Shown piece by piece: positions 1 to 8,945 of a stretch of DNA of 64,000 bases (its first letter is position 1; every line of letters starts with the position of its first letter). The stretch is from assembly GCA_017418975.1 (NCBI GenBank), contig JAFOMG010000024.1, positions 226,179 through 290,178 on the forward strand, written 5' to 3'. The notes under the pieces were generated by a model. That model was not told where the DNA came from, searched no databases, and worked only from the letters and a program-made list of their open reading frames with translations. Both the position numbers and the translations under genes were made by a program. The stretch is from Sphingomonas sp. (GTDB lineage: Bacteria; Pseudomonadota; Alphaproteobacteria; Sphingomonadales; Sphingomonadaceae).

Positions 1-249
1 GCATGGCCGGTGCTGAAGGACCGGCTCGCCGCGATCTTCCGCACCCGGACGCGCGACGCATGGTGCGCGCTGCTGGAAGGCACCGATGCCTGCTTCGCCC
101 CCGTGCTCGCGATGGCGGAAGCCCCCACGCATCCGCACAATGTCGCGCGCGGCGCCTTTATCGAGCGGGCGGGCGTGGTCCAGCCAGCCCCTGCCCCGCG
201 CTTCTCCGCGCCTCAGGATTCGACCAGCGCGACCACTTCGAAATCATAG
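1..249 (+). CDS. CaiB/BaiF CoA-transferase family protein, C-terminal fragment
   Basis: The frame is open from the first base, so this is the 3' end of a gene that begins before the window. About 82 residues are visible. They include a helix-rich stretch (KDRLAAIFRTRTRDAW) followed by GTDACFAPVLAMAEAPTHPH, which is the usual C-terminal pattern of class III CoA-transferases and alpha-methylacyl-CoA racemases. The family moves CoA between carboxylic acids or epimerises 2-methylacyl-CoA esters in the cytoplasm. The substrate cannot be told from the tail. The last 37 bases overlap tail-to-tail with the small reverse-strand gene that follows. Confidence 0.8.
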   Translation, partial: AWPVLKDRLAAIFRTRTRDAWCALLEGTDACFAPVLAMAEAPTHPHNVARGAFIERAGVVQPAPAPRFSAPQDSTSATTSKS

Positions 250-467
250 CGCTCCCAGCCGCGCTGCTTCGCCGCCTCGGCCAGCGCGGCCTGCTTGCCC
301 GTCGCTTCCTTGAGCGACTTGACGTGCCCCCAGAACACCTCGGTCCGGCCGCCGCCGAGATGCGCGACGATCCGCCAGTAATGCGTGAAGGGCACCGCGG
401 TCGGCCCGATCGTTTTCACATAGCCATCGGCCATGGTCGCGGTGAGAATGCGCTTCTTCTTCGCCAT
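213..467 (-). CDS. small conserved-looking protein of unknown function
   Basis: An 84-residue basic protein starting MAKKKRILTATMADGYVK. It has an aromatic core (PFTHYWRIVAHLG) and a helical C-terminal part rich in Ala and Lys, ending in FEVVALVES. I do not recognise a named domain. I chose the internal ATG because the upstream extension (MWGCRRANAKGARYRPG) looks like translated spacer. There is no signal peptide or membrane segment, so it is probably cytoplasmic. The gene converges on the CoA-transferase end and is divergent from msrB. The regular codon pattern and sensible amino-acid composition support a real gene. Confidence 0.6.
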   Translation of the reverse strand: MAKKKRILTATMADGYVKTIGPTAVPFTHYWRIVAHLGGGRTEVFWGHVKSLKEATGKQAALAEAAKQRGWERYDFEVVALVES

Positions 468-541
468 GCCCGGACGATAGCGCGCGCCCTTGGCGTTGGC
501 ACGCCGGCATCCCCACATAGCGGGCGAAACGGAGATCCCGC

Positions 542-985
542 ATGACCGACTATCGCAAGACTCCCGAGGCCGTCGCCGCGCTTTCCGCCGAGCAGTATCG
601 CGTGACCCAGCAGAACGGCACCGAGCGCCCCGGCACCGGCGCGCTGCTGCACAACAAGGCGCCCGGCATCTATGTCGACATCGTCTCGGGCGAGCCGCTG
701 TTCGCCTCGACCGACAAATATGAGTCCGGCTGCGGCTGGCCGAGCTTCACCCGGCCGATCGCGAACGTCGCCGAGCTGCGCGACACCAGCCATGGCATGA
801 TCCGCACCGAAGTGCGCTCCGCCCAGGGCGACAGCCATCTCGGCCATGTGTTCGACGACGGCCCGCATGATCGCGGCGGCCTGCGCTACTGCATCAACTC
901 GGCCGCGCTGCGCTTCGTGCCGCGCGCGGAAATGGCAGCCCAGGGCTATGGCGCCTGGCTCGACCAGGTCGAGGACCCCACCTGA
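542..985 (+). CDS. msrB: peptide-methionine (R)-S-oxide reductase MsrB, zinc-free form
   Basis: A 147-residue MsrB, which reduces methionine-R-sulfoxide in oxidised proteins using thioredoxin. The family blocks are clear: GCGWPSF (63-69), [20 protein letters not shown] (about 89-108) and RYCINSAAL, whose Cys117 is the expected catalytic nucleophile. The two CxxC pairs that bind structural zinc in many MsrBs are absent: GIYVDIVSG and RSAQGD stand where the Cys pairs would be. This is therefore the zinc-free subtype. Cys64 is a possible resolving cysteine. There is no signal peptide, so it is cytoplasmic. It appears monocistronic, with a long intergenic region after it. Confidence 0.93.
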   Translation: MTDYRKTPEAVAALSAEQYRVTQQNGTERPGTGALLHNKAPGIYVDIVSGEPLFASTDKYESGCGWPSFTRPIANVAELRDTSHGMIRTEVRSAQGDSHLGHVFDDGPHDRGGLRYCINSAALRFVPRAEMAAQGYGAWLDQVEDPT

Positions 986-1045
986 ACCCGCCGACTGTAA
1001 ATTCATGTAAGCTATTGATTTAGCTGTATACTTGGCACTCATTTC

Positions 1046-1071
1046 GTCATCCCCGCCCAGGCGGGGATGAC
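1046..1071. repeat. dispersed palindromic repeat of the GTCATCCCCGC family
   Basis: A near-perfect 26-bp palindrome with GTCATCCCCGCC arms lies between msrB and the TonB receptor gene. The adjoining GAATATGAGTCCTCAACC (1080-1097) recurs beside another copy at 63829-63846. Related copies lie near 55249, 62634, 62743, 63795 and 63883, always in intergenic DNA. Confidence 0.75.
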
Positions 1072-1259
1072 GGTTGAAGGAATATGAGTCCTCAACCAAC
1101 CCGCCGAGCGGGCGGGCCATTGCCCCCGCTCGACTCGGCGCGCGCCCATGGCACCGATCCGGACTGAAAATCCCCGCAGGTCCGCAACTTGCCGACTGTC
1201 GGGAGGCGATACCGCGCCACATTCTGTCGCAGTAATGCAACAGTTTGCATCAATCCGCA

Positions 1260-1277
1260 ATTGGAAGCGGTTCCAAT
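1260..1277. promoter_or_regulatory. LacI-family operator upstream of the TonB-receptor operon
   Basis: ATTGGAAGCGGTTCCAAT is an inverted repeat with 7-bp arms and a central CG. Its core TGGAAGCGGTTCCA fits the LacI-family pattern TGNAANCGNTTNCA exactly. It lies 120 bp before the receptor start and just upstream of a TTGACA hexamer (1291-1296). This suggests control by a sugar-responsive LacI-type repressor encoded outside the window. Confidence 0.6.
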
Positions 1278-1309
1278 CATTTCAGCCCAATTGACAGAAG
1301 CCTTCACGA

Positions 1310-1323
1310 TGATAGCGATAACA
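1310..1323. promoter_or_regulatory. second, weaker LacI-type site
   Basis: TGATAGCGATAACA has the same 14-bp frame around a central CG, with two departures from TGNAANCGNTTNCA. Its centre is 48 bp downstream of the first operator and it would overlap the -10 region of a promoter that uses TTGACA at 1291. The pairing suggests looped or cooperative repression. Confidence 0.35.
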
Positions 1324-1396
1324 TCAGGGAGGCATTTCGCTCACCCGAAATAAAAAGAAAGTCGCACTCCGCATGGAGCGCGCTGAAGGAGGGGTT

Positions 1397-4300
1397 ATGA
1401 CTATTCAAAGGCGCATGCCTATACTTGCGCGTTCCGTTTCCATATTCGCCGTCGCCGCCGGGCTCGCCATGCCCGGCCTTGCCCATGCGCAAGCCGACAA
1501 CGCTGTCAGCTCGCAAGCCACGGAGAGCGGCCCGGAGGATGGCCAGGAAATCGTTGTTAGCGGTATCCGTGCCAGCCTGGAGCGCGCGATCGCGATCAAG
1601 CGCGAGGCGCCGGGCATCGTCGATGCGATCTCTGCGGAGGACATCGGCAAGTTCCCCGATACCAATCTGGCGGAATCGCTGCAGCGCATCCCCGGCGTGT
1701 CGATCAACCGCACCAATGGCGAAGGCTCGCAGGTCACGGTGCGCGGCTTCGGCCCGACCTACAACATGGTTACCCTGAACGGCCGCCAGCTCGCCACCTC
1801 GACCGTGTCGGTGGTCGGCGGCGACCAGAATGCCGATGGCGCGCAGGGCACCAGCCGCTCGTTCGACTTCTCCAACCTCGCCACCGAGGGCGTGCGCACG
1901 CTGGAAGTCTACAAGACCGGCCGCGCGGCCGTCCCCTCGGGCGGCATCGGCGCCACGATCAACATCGTCTCGCGCCGTCCGCTCGACGAGCGCAAGAGCG
2001 GCCTGGACGGCAGCATCGGCGCAAAGGCAGTGTACGACACCAGCGTCAACGACTGCCTCGATTGCGGTTCGAAGGTGACGCCCGAATTCTCCGGCGTGCT
2101 CAGCTGGAGCGATCCCGACCAGCGCTTCGGCGTCATGCTGTTCGGCAGCTATCAGAAGCGCAACTACACTTCGATCGCCGCGACGTCGAACGACTGGAAC
2201 ATCGTGTCCTACGACACTTTCCTGACCGGCGGCTTCGCCCGCTCGGGCGGCGCCTGCCCCGGCTCGACGCCCGGGCCGAACTGCACCGTGGTCAACAACG
2301 CGCCGTCGAACCCCAACCAGCTGGTCGCCATCCCGAACGACAGCCGCTACCATTATGCCGAAGGCACGCGCGAGCGCATCAACGGCCAGGCGGTGGTGCA
2401 GTTCAGGCCCACCGACGCGCTGACGATCACCGCGGACGCGCTCTATGCGCAGAACAAGCAGCGCGAGACCCGTTCGGACCTGTCCAACTGGTTCAGCCGC
2501 CCGTTCGACGTGGTGACCTTCGACGGCAACCCCACCGTCGCCACCGCCACCTATCTACACGAGACGATCAACGGCCAGAAGGACGAGGGCTTCGAGGCTC
2601 AGTCGCGCGCGCAGAAGGGCAAGCTGGAGGATTACGGCCTCAACCTCGAATGGGAGCTGGCGAGCAACTTCTCGCTGAAGCTCGACGGTCATATCTCCAC
2701 CTCGTCCAGCACGCCGGACAATGCCAATGGCAACTCGTCGACACTGGTCGGCATGGGCGCCAATGTCGTCGCCGCCCATTCGGTCGACTATTCGGGCGGC
2801 ATTCCGCGCCAGGACATCACGTTCGGCGCCAGCGGCCCGCTCGACGTCAACGATGTCGGCTCGCAGGTCGGCCGCACTTTCCGCTCGACCCAGCGCCAGC
2901 GCGTGAAGGAGTTGCGCGCGGATTTCGGCTGGGACCTGGGCGGCGAAAGCCGTTTCGACTTCGGCGGCAATTACCGCACCACCGACATGCGGCAGACCTT
3001 CGTCGCCACCCAGCAGACGCTGGGCGACTGGGGCATCACCAATCCGGGCGACGTGCAGGCGCTGGCGCCGGGCGCGCTCCAGGCCTTCTGCCTCGAGTGC
3101 AAGTTCCACAAGTTCAATCCGGGCGGCGATCCGGAATCGCAGATCGCCTTTCGCGGCGTCGCTTCGGACCTCTATGCGATCCTCTCGCCCTATTATGCCA
3201 ATCGCGGCAATGCGGTGGGCACCACCGGCCGGCAGGACAACCATGTCACGGAAGACATCTGGGCAGTCTATGGCCAGCTGACCTGGAAGGGCGAGCTGGG
3301 CGGCGCGCCGGCCCGCCTGGTCGCCGGCATCCGCTACGAGCATACCAAGTCGCACACCATTTCGCTCGAGGCGATCCCGGCCGGCATCGCCTGGGTGTCG
3401 GACAACGACTTCACCGTGTCGATCTCGAACCAGACGCAGTTCGTCAGCGACGGCGGCAGCTACAGCAACCTGCTGCCCCAGGTCGATTTCCAGGTCGAGT
3501 TCGCCAAGAACCTGATCGGCCGCCTGTCGTACAGCAAGACGATCGCCCGGCCGAACTACAACAACCTCTACACCTCGACCACCGTCGGCGGCCCGCCGCG
3601 GCCGACCTTCAATGGCGGCATCCCCGGCGCGACCACCGGCAACGCCCGGTTGAAGGCGCTGGAATCGGACAATTTCGACGCCTCGCTGGAATGGTATTTC
3701 AAGCCGGACAGCTATGTGTCGATCGCCTTCTTCGACAAGCGCGTGCGCAACTTCATCGGCAATGGCCAGTTCAACTCGACGCTGTTCGGCCTCCGGGACC
3801 CCAGCTCGGGCGCGGCGGGCAGCCGCTCCGGCCAGGCCAGGACGGCGCTGGGCGGCCTGGGCGCCGATACCAGCGACGGCAATCTGTTCGTGATGTCCGC
3901 GCTGATCCAGGCCACCGGATCGGTCGCCGCCGCCACCGCGCAATTCGCCGCGCACTACAACGCCACCACACGCCAGCTCGACGACGATTATCTCAAGCTG
4001 ATCAACAATACCTACGACCTGAACGGCATCGCCAGCGATCCGCTCTATCAGTTCCAGGTGACCCAGCCGATCAACAACAAGGACGCGGAGATCTACGGCG
4101 TCGAGCTTGCCGGCCAGTATTTTTTCGGGCGCACGGGCATCGGCATCGCGGCGGCCTATACGCTGGTGCGCGGCGATGTCGGGTTCAACCTGGGGGCCAG
4201 TCCGGCGGAGGACCAGTTCGCGCTGCTCGGCCTTTCGGACACGATCAGCGGCACGCTGATCTACGAGAAGCACGGCATCTCGGCCCGTGTGGCCTATAAC

Positions 4301-4543
4301 TGGCGCGACCGGTTCCTTTCGGGAATCAACCGCCAGGGCTCGCGCAACCCCGAGTTCACCGCGCCGTTCGGCCAGCTCGATGCGTCGATCAGCTACGAGA
4401 TCACGCCGCAGGTCGCGATCACGCTGGAGGGCATCAACCTCACCGAGACGGCGGTGCGGACCTATGCCCGCGACAAGAAGGAGCTCTGGTACGCGCAGGA
4501 ACTCGACCGGCGCTTCCTGCTCGGCGCGCGCTTCAAGTTCTGA
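1397..4543 (+). CDS. TonB-dependent receptor (Xanthomonas/Caulobacter type)
   Basis: A 1048-residue outer-membrane receptor that imports a substrate, probably a carbohydrate, using TonB energy. The signal peptide runs to about residue 34 (ending PGLAHAQ). A TonB-box-like EIVVSGIR follows, then the plug domain (VDAISAEDIGKFPDTNLAES, RIPGVSINR, VTVRGFGP, TLNGRQ) and a long beta-barrel that ends in the typical C-terminal FKF. The length fits the large 'TonB-Xanth-Caul' class. AAGGAGG at 1385-1391 precedes this ATG at good spacing, so I reject the ATG 24 bases upstream. SapC, cupin and halogenase genes follow, a grouping typical of sugar-uptake receptors in Caulobacterales and Sphingomonadales. 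Two LacI-type sites lie upstream. Confidence 0.95.
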   Translation: MTIQRRMPILARSVSIFAVAAGLAMPGLAHAQADNAVSSQATESGPEDGQEIVVSGIRASLERAIAIKREAPGIVDAISAEDIGKFPDTNLAESLQRIPGVSINRTNGEGSQVTVRGFGPTYNMVTLNGRQLATSTVSVVGGDQNADGAQGTSRSFDFSNLATEGVRTLEVYKTGRAAVPSGGIGATINIVSRRPLDERKSGLDGSIGAKAVYDTSVNDCLDCGSKVTPEFSGVLSWSDPDQRFGVMLFGSYQKRNYTSIAATSNDWNIVSYDTFLTGGFARSGGACPGSTPGPNCTVVNNAPSNPNQLVAIPNDSRYHYAEGTRERINGQAVVQFRPTDALTITADALYAQNKQRETRSDLSNWFSRPFDVVTFDGNPTVATATYLHETINGQKDEGFEAQSRAQKGKLEDYGLNLEWELASNFSLKLDGHISTSSSTPDNANGNSSTLVGMGANVVAAHSVDYSGGIPRQDITFGASGPLDVNDVGSQVGRTFRSTQRQRVKELRADFGWDLGGESRFDFGGNYRTTDMRQTFVATQQTLGDWGITNPGDVQALAPGALQAFCLECKFHKFNPGGDPESQIAFRGVASDLYAILSPYYANRGNAVGTTGRQDNHVTEDIWAVYGQLTWKGELGGAPARLVAGIRYEHTKSHTISLEAIPAGIAWVSDNDFTVSISNQTQFVSDGGSYSNLLPQVDFQVEFAKNLIGRLSYSKTIARPNYNNLYTSTTVGGPPRPTFNGGIPGATTGNARLKALESDNFDASLEWYFKPDSYVSIAFFDKRVRNFIGNGQFNSTLFGLRDPSSGAAGSRSGQARTALGGLGADTSDGNLFVMSALIQATGSVAAATAQFAAHYNATTRQLDDDYLKLINNTYDLNGIASDPLYQFQVTQPINNKDAEIYGVELAGQYFFGRTGIGIAAAYTLVRGDVGFNLGASPAEDQFALLGLSDTISGTLIYEKHGISARVAYNWRDRFLSGINRQGSRNPEFTAPFGQLDASISYEITPQVAITLEGINLTETAVRTYARDKKELWYAQELDRRFLLGARFKF

Positions 4544-4550
4544 AGATCTC

Positions 4551-4574
4551 CTTCTCCCCACTCGCGGGGAGAGG
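4551..4574 (+). terminator. intercistronic hairpin after the TonB-receptor gene
   Basis: CTTCTCCCC and GGGGAGAGG form a 9-bp stem (one G-T pair) with a 6-base loop, starting 8 bases after the receptor stop codon. There is no strong T-run, so it may attenuate transcription or stabilise the receptor mRNA rather than fully separate it from sapC. Confidence 0.4.
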
Positions 4575-4662
4575 GGGTTTGGGGATTGCCGCCCCTTCTC
4601 TCCAAGTTGAGGCCCGGCGCGCTTTGCGCCATGCTCGCCTGCCCAGGCTGGATGGAGTTACG

Positions 4663-5370
4663 ATGACCCGACCGGTCGCGCTCGACAATATCGCCCATGC
4701 GGATCTCCGCGTCGCGCTCCGCCACGGCGCCGCCCATGGCCATGCCGTGAACCAGGCGCTCCTCTTCCCCACCGAATTCGCCGAGGCGCAGCGCGACTTC
4801 CCCATTCTTTTCCGCCGCGAACCCGCCGAAGGGCTCCAGGCAGTCGCCCTGCTCGGGCTCGACCGTGACGAGAACCTGTTCCTCGAAGGCGATCGCTGGA
4901 CGAGCAGCCATGTTCCGCTGAGCCTCCAGCGCGGTCCCTTCCTGATCGGGCTGACCGCGGACGGCGCCGCGCCGGTGATCCAGATCGACCTCGACGATCC
5001 GCGCGTCGATGCCGAGGACGGCGAACCGCTCTTCCTGCCCCATGGCGGCCAGGCGCCCGTGCTCGATCATGTCGGCCGCCTGCTCGCGGCGATCCATGTC
5101 GGCATGGCCGATGCCGGGCCGATGTACGCCGCGTTCGACGCGCTCGGGCTGATCCAGCCGGTCACGCTCCAGCTGATGCTCGACGACGAGCGCCGCTATG
5201 CGATCTCCGACCACGAGGTCCTGGCCGCCGACCGGCTCGAGGCGCTCGGCCCGGCGGACCTCGGCGGCCTCCACCGCGCCGGCCATCTCGGCGCCGCCTT
5301 CCTGCTCGCCACGTCGCTCGGCAACATGCCGCGGCTGATCGCCCGCAAGAACGCGCGAGACGCCGCATGA
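4663..5370 (+). CDS. SapC family protein
   Basis: A 235-residue protein of the SapC family (named from Campylobacter S-layer work). In alphaproteobacteria it is common beside TonB-dependent receptors. Family features are the early HADLRVALRHG and VNQALLFPTEFAEAQRDFPI, the middle FLIGLTADGAAPVIQIDLDD, and the C-terminal AISDHEVLAADRLEALGPAD. I see no signal peptide, so where it acts is open. The start chosen is the ATG after GGAG at 4654-4657; upstream codons look like spacer. Its stop overlaps the next start by 4 bases, so it is co-translated with the cupin gene. The biochemical role of this family is unknown. Confidence 0.88.
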   Translation: MTRPVALDNIAHADLRVALRHGAAHGHAVNQALLFPTEFAEAQRDFPILFRREPAEGLQAVALLGLDRDENLFLEGDRWTSSHVPLSLQRGPFLIGLTADGAAPVIQIDLDDPRVDAEDGEPLFLPHGGQAPVLDHVGRLLAAIHVGMADAGPMYAAFDALGLIQPVTLQLMLDDERRYAISDHEVLAADRLEALGPADLGGLHRAGHLGAAFLLATSLGNMPRLIARKNARDAA

Positions 5371-6404
5371 ACGTGGCAGCGGCCGGCGCGGCCCGGGTCC
5401 GCGCGCTGGACGGCGTGGCGCCGGGCGCCATTCCCTATGCCGAATTGCTGGCGGGCCAGGCCCCGGTGATCCTGCGCGGAGTGGCGCGCGACTGGCCGCT
5501 GATCGCCATCGCCCGCGAGTCCGATGCGGCGGCGATCGCCTATCTCCAGGGCTTCGATGCCGGCCAGCCGGTGGTGGGCTTTACCGGCCCGCCCGAGATC
5601 CAGGGCCGCTTCCATTATGATCCTGGCCTCACCGGCTTCAATTTCGCGGGCGCCCGTGTCGGCATGGCCGATTTCCTCGCACGGATCGGGGCAAGCCTCG
5701 ACGCGCCCTGCCCCGAGAGCCTCTATATCGGCTCGGCCGATCTCGATCGCCATCTCCCCGGCTTCCGCGCCGCGAACGACTTGCCGCTGGACGATCCGAT
5801 GTTCGCGCACGGCGTGCTCGCCAGCATCTGGATCGGCAACCGCACCACCGCGCATGCGCATCACGACATGTCGCACAACCTGGCAATCTGCGCGGCCGGG
5901 CACCGGCGCTTCACGCTGTTCCCGCCCGGCCAGATCGCCAATCTCTACCCCGGTCCGCTGGAGCCGACGCCCGGCGGCCAGGTGATCTCGATGGTCGACT
6001 TCGCCGATCCCGATCTCGAGCGCCATCCCCGCTTCCGCCAGGCCATGGCCGCGGCGCAGGTGGCGGAGCTGGAGCCCGGCGACCTGCTCTTCTACCCCGC
6101 GCTCTGGTGGCATCATGTCGAGGCGCTGGAGCGCTTCAATATCCTGGTCAATTACTGGTGGAACGAGGCGCCGGGCTTCCTCGATACGCCCCAGACCACG
6201 CTGCTCCACGCCCTGCTGAGCCTGCGCGACCGCTCGGACGCCGAGAAAGCCGGCTGGAAGGCCATGTTCGACTATTATGTCTTCGGCCCCGCCGGCCAGG
6301 CCGCGGCCCACCTGCCCGCGCACGCCCGGGGGCCGCTCGCGCCGATCGACGCGACCGGGGCACGGCGGCTGCGGGCGCAGCTGATCAACAAGCTCAATCG
6401 CTAG
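5367..6404 (+). CDS. cupin-like (JmjC/Cupin_8) domain protein
   Basis: A 345-residue protein with an iron/2-oxoglutarate-type cupin fold. The probable metal-ligand motif is HHDMSHN near residue 163, with the second half PGDLLFYPALWWHHVEAL about 75 residues later. RRFTLFPPGQIANLYPGPLE is the hallmark central strand of Cupin_8 proteins. It overlaps sapC by ATGA. In this gene group the cupin always sits between sapC and the flavin halogenase, so the proteins may jointly modify the receptor substrate or a protein. That is inference; no substrate is known to me. Confidence 0.87.
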   Translation: MNVAAAGAARVRALDGVAPGAIPYAELLAGQAPVILRGVARDWPLIAIARESDAAAIAYLQGFDAGQPVVGFTGPPEIQGRFHYDPGLTGFNFAGARVGMADFLARIGASLDAPCPESLYIGSADLDRHLPGFRAANDLPLDDPMFAHGVLASIWIGNRTTAHAHHDMSHNLAICAAGHRRFTLFPPGQIANLYPGPLEPTPGGQVISMVDFADPDLERHPRFRQAMAAAQVAELEPGDLLFYPALWWHHVEALERFNILVNYWWNEAPGFLDTPQTTLLHALLSLRDRSDAEKAGWKAMFDYYVFGPAGQAAAHLPAHARGPLAPIDATGARRLRAQLINKLNR

Positions 6405-6414
6405 GGGAATGGGG

Positions 6415-7896
6415 ATGGACCAGGCACCGATCCGGCGCGTCGTGATCGCGGGCGGCGGCACCGCGGGCTGGATCGCGGCGGCAGCGCTGGCCAAGCTGCT
6501 CGGGCCGCTGATCGAGATCACCCTGATCGAGAGCGACGAGATCGGCACCATCGGCGTCGGCGAGAGCACCATCCCCACCGCCCGCACCTTCCACCAGCTG
6601 CTCGGGATCGACGAGCGCGCCTTCCTGCGCGACACGCGCTCCACCTTCAAGCTCGGCATCGCATTCGAGAATTGGGCGCGGGAGGGCGATCGCTACATCC
6701 ACAGCTTCGGCCAGATCGGCAGATCGACCTGGATGGGCGATTTCCACCATTTCTGGCTGGAGGCGCGCGCGGAAGGCTGGGGCGGTGATCTGGGCGATTA
6801 TTGCCTGGAGCTGCAGGCGGCGCAGGCCGGCCGCTTCGCCATCCCCGAACAGGGGCACATCAACTATGCCTATCACCTCGATGCCGGGCTCTATGCGCGC
6901 TTCCTGCGCGATTTCGCCGAGCCGCTGGGCGTGCGCCGCGTCGAGGGCAGGATCGAGGCTGTCGAGCAGCATCCGGAGACCGGCTTCGTCACGGCGCTGC
7001 GCCTGGCTTCGGGCGCGCGGATCGAGGGCGATCTCTTCCTCGACTGCACGGGTTTCCGCGGCCTGCTGATCGAGCAGACGCTGCACGCAGGCTATGAGGA
7101 ATGGGGCCATTGGCTCCCCACCGACAGCGCGATCGCGGTGCAGACCGCATCGACGGGGCCCGCGCTCCCCTATACCCGCGCCGCCGCCCACCGGGCCGGC
7201 TGGCAATGGCGCATCCCCCTCCAGCACCGCATCGGCAACGGGCTGGTCTATGCCAGCGACTTCCTCGACGACGACGGCGCCCATGCGCTGCTCGATGCCC
7301 GGATCGAAGGCGAACGGCTGATCGAGCCGCGCATCATCCGCTTCAAGGCCGGGCGGCGGCGCAAGCTGTGGGACCGGAACGTGATCGCGCTCGGCCTGGC
7401 GAGCGGGTTCGTCGAGCCGCTCGAATCGACGAGCATCCACCTGATCATGATCGCGATAACCCGCCTGGTGCAGCTCTTCCCCTTTGGCGGGATCGGCGAT
7501 GGCGTGGCGGCGCGCTTCAACGCGCTCGGCCGCACCGAAATCGAACGGATCCGCGATTTCATCATCCTCCATTATCACCTGAACCAGCGCGCGGACGGCG
7601 GCTTCTGGGACCGGTGCCGGACGATGGCGATCCCCGACAGCCTGGCCGAGCGGATCGCCGCCTTTCGCGACGGCGCGATCGCGTGGCAGGCTTCGGACGA
7701 TCTCTTCCGGATCGACAGCTGGGTGCAGGTGATGCTTGGCCAGCGGCTGGTGCCGGCGCGCCATCATCACATGGGCCGGATGATCGTCGACGGCGAATTG
7801 CGGAGCGCGCTGGGCGAACTCAGGTCGGGCATCGCCGGCGCGGTGGCGCGGATGCCGGCGCACCAGCAATTCCTGGAACGCTACATCGCCGCCTGA
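6415..7896 (+). CDS. flavin-dependent tryptophan halogenase family protein
   Basis: A 493-residue flavin-dependent halogenase homologue. The N-terminal FAD motif is VIAGGGTAGW, followed by GVGESTIPT. The catalytic lysine is expected in TFKLGIAF (Lys79 from this start, the same number as in PrnA). The WxWxIP motif is present as WQWRIP, and EPLESTS holds the conserved Glu. By family the reaction is FADH2- and halide-dependent oxidation. Members linked to TonB receptors in sphingomonads are numerous and mostly untested, so the substrate need not be tryptophan. AGGGG at 6403-6407 suits the ATG at 6415 better than the one at 6409. It is the last gene of the receptor cluster and converges with the LLM oxidoreductase. 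Confidence 0.9.
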   Translation: MDQAPIRRVVIAGGGTAGWIAAAALAKLLGPLIEITLIESDEIGTIGVGESTIPTARTFHQLLGIDERAFLRDTRSTFKLGIAFENWAREGDRYIHSFGQIGRSTWMGDFHHFWLEARAEGWGGDLGDYCLELQAAQAGRFAIPEQGHINYAYHLDAGLYARFLRDFAEPLGVRRVEGRIEAVEQHPETGFVTALRLASGARIEGDLFLDCTGFRGLLIEQTLHAGYEEWGHWLPTDSAIAVQTASTGPALPYTRAAAHRAGWQWRIPLQHRIGNGLVYASDFLDDDGAHALLDARIEGERLIEPRIIRFKAGRRRKLWDRNVIALGLASGFVEPLESTSIHLIMIAITRLVQLFPFGGIGDGVAARFNALGRTEIERIRDFIILHYHLNQRADGGFWDRCRTMAIPDSLAERIAAFRDGAIAWQASDDLFRIDSWVQVMLGQRLVPARHHHMGRMIVDGELRSALGELRSGIAGAVARMPAHQQFLERYIAA

Positions 7897-7928
7897 CGCC
7901 GTTATGCCGCCCCGCCCGTCCGACGCGC

Positions 7929-8945
7929 TCAGCGCCAGCCCAACGACGGCGCGACATGGGTGAGGAGCGCCTCCAGGACATGGGCGTTATAGTCCACTCC
8001 CAGCTGGTTCGGCACCGTCAGCAGCAGCGTATCCGCCTCGGCGATCGCCTCGTCCGCGCGTAGCTGCTCGATCAGCTTGTCCGGCTCGGCCGCATAGGAA
8101 CGCCCGAATACCGCGCGCATATTGTCGATCTCGCCGATCTGGTCGCTGTCGTCGCCGCGGCCGAAATAGTCGCGATCCCGATCGTTCATCAACGCGAAGA
8201 TCGAGCGCGACACCGAGACGCGCGGCTGCCAGCCATGCCCGGCTCGTTGCCATGCCTCGCGGTACAGCCGGATCTGCCGCGCCTGCTGGACATGGAAAGG
8301 CTCGCCGCTCTCGTCCGCCTTCAGGGTCGAGCTCTGCAGGTTCATGCCCTGCTGCGCGGCCCAGACCGCGGTCGCGTCGGACGCCGACCCCCACCAGATG
8401 CGCTTGCGGAGCCCCTCGGAATGCGGCTCGAGCCGGAGCAGACCGGGCGGATTGGGGAACATCGGCCGGGGATTTGGCCGCGCAAAGCCCTCGCCCTTCA
8501 GCAGATCGAGAAAGACCTGGGCATGGCGGCGGCCCATATCGGCATCGCCTTCGCCCTCGGCCGGCGCATAGCCGAAATGACGCCAGCCCTCGACGACCTG
8601 CTCGGGCGATCCCCGGCTGATGCCGAGCTGCAATCGTCCGCCGCTGATCAGGTCGGCCGCGCCGGCATCCTCGGCCATGTAGAAGGGATTCTCATAGCGC
8701 ATGTCGATGACGCCGGTACCGATCTCGATCCGGCTGGTCTTCGCGCCCACCGCTGAGAGCAGCGGAAAGGGCGAAGCCAGCTGCCGGGCGAAATGATGCA
8801 CCCGGAAATAGGCCCCATCCGCACCGAGCTGCTCGGCCGCGACGGCGAGATCGATCGACTGGAGCAGCACGTCGGAGGCCGAGCGAGTCGCCGAATAGGG
8901 CGCGTTCGACCAATGTCCGAACGAGAGAAAGCCGATCTTCTTCAT
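7929..8945 (-). CDS. LLM-class flavin-dependent oxidoreductase
   Basis: A 338-residue luciferase-like (TIM-barrel) oxidoreductase. It begins MKKIGFLSFGHWS and contains DGAYFRVHHFARQLASPFPL, RIEIGTGVIDMRYENPFYMA, ISGGRLQLGISRGSPEQVVE and VPNQLGVDYNAH, all in the order usual for F420- or FMN-dependent members. It probably oxidises a small organic substrate with reduced flavin. The substrate is not evident. It lies downstream of, and on the same strand as, a LysR-type regulator, with about 315 bp between them, so the regulator may control it. The chosen ATG has a GGGGATT-type ribosome site. Confidence 0.88.
   Translation of the reverse strand: MKKIGFLSFGHWSNAPYSATRSASDVLLQSIDLAVAAEQLGADGAYFRVHHFARQLASPFPLLSAVGAKTSRIEIGTGVIDMRYENPFYMAEDAGAADLISGGRLQLGISRGSPEQVVEGWRHFGYAPAEGEGDADMGRRHAQVFLDLLKGEGFARPNPRPMFPNPPGLLRLEPHSEGLRKRIWWGSASDATAVWAAQQGMNLQSSTLKADESGEPFHVQQARQIRLYREAWQRAGHGWQPRVSVSRSIFALMNDRDRDYFGRGDDSDQIGEIDNMRAVFGRSYAAEPDKLIEQLRADEAIAEADTLLLTVPNQLGVDYNAHVLEALLTHVAPSLGWR

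Noticed and set aside
2062-4561. Long frames on both strands inside the TonB receptor gene
   Set aside because: They are frame shadows rich in Arg and Gly with no ribosome site; the receptor frame is fully supported.
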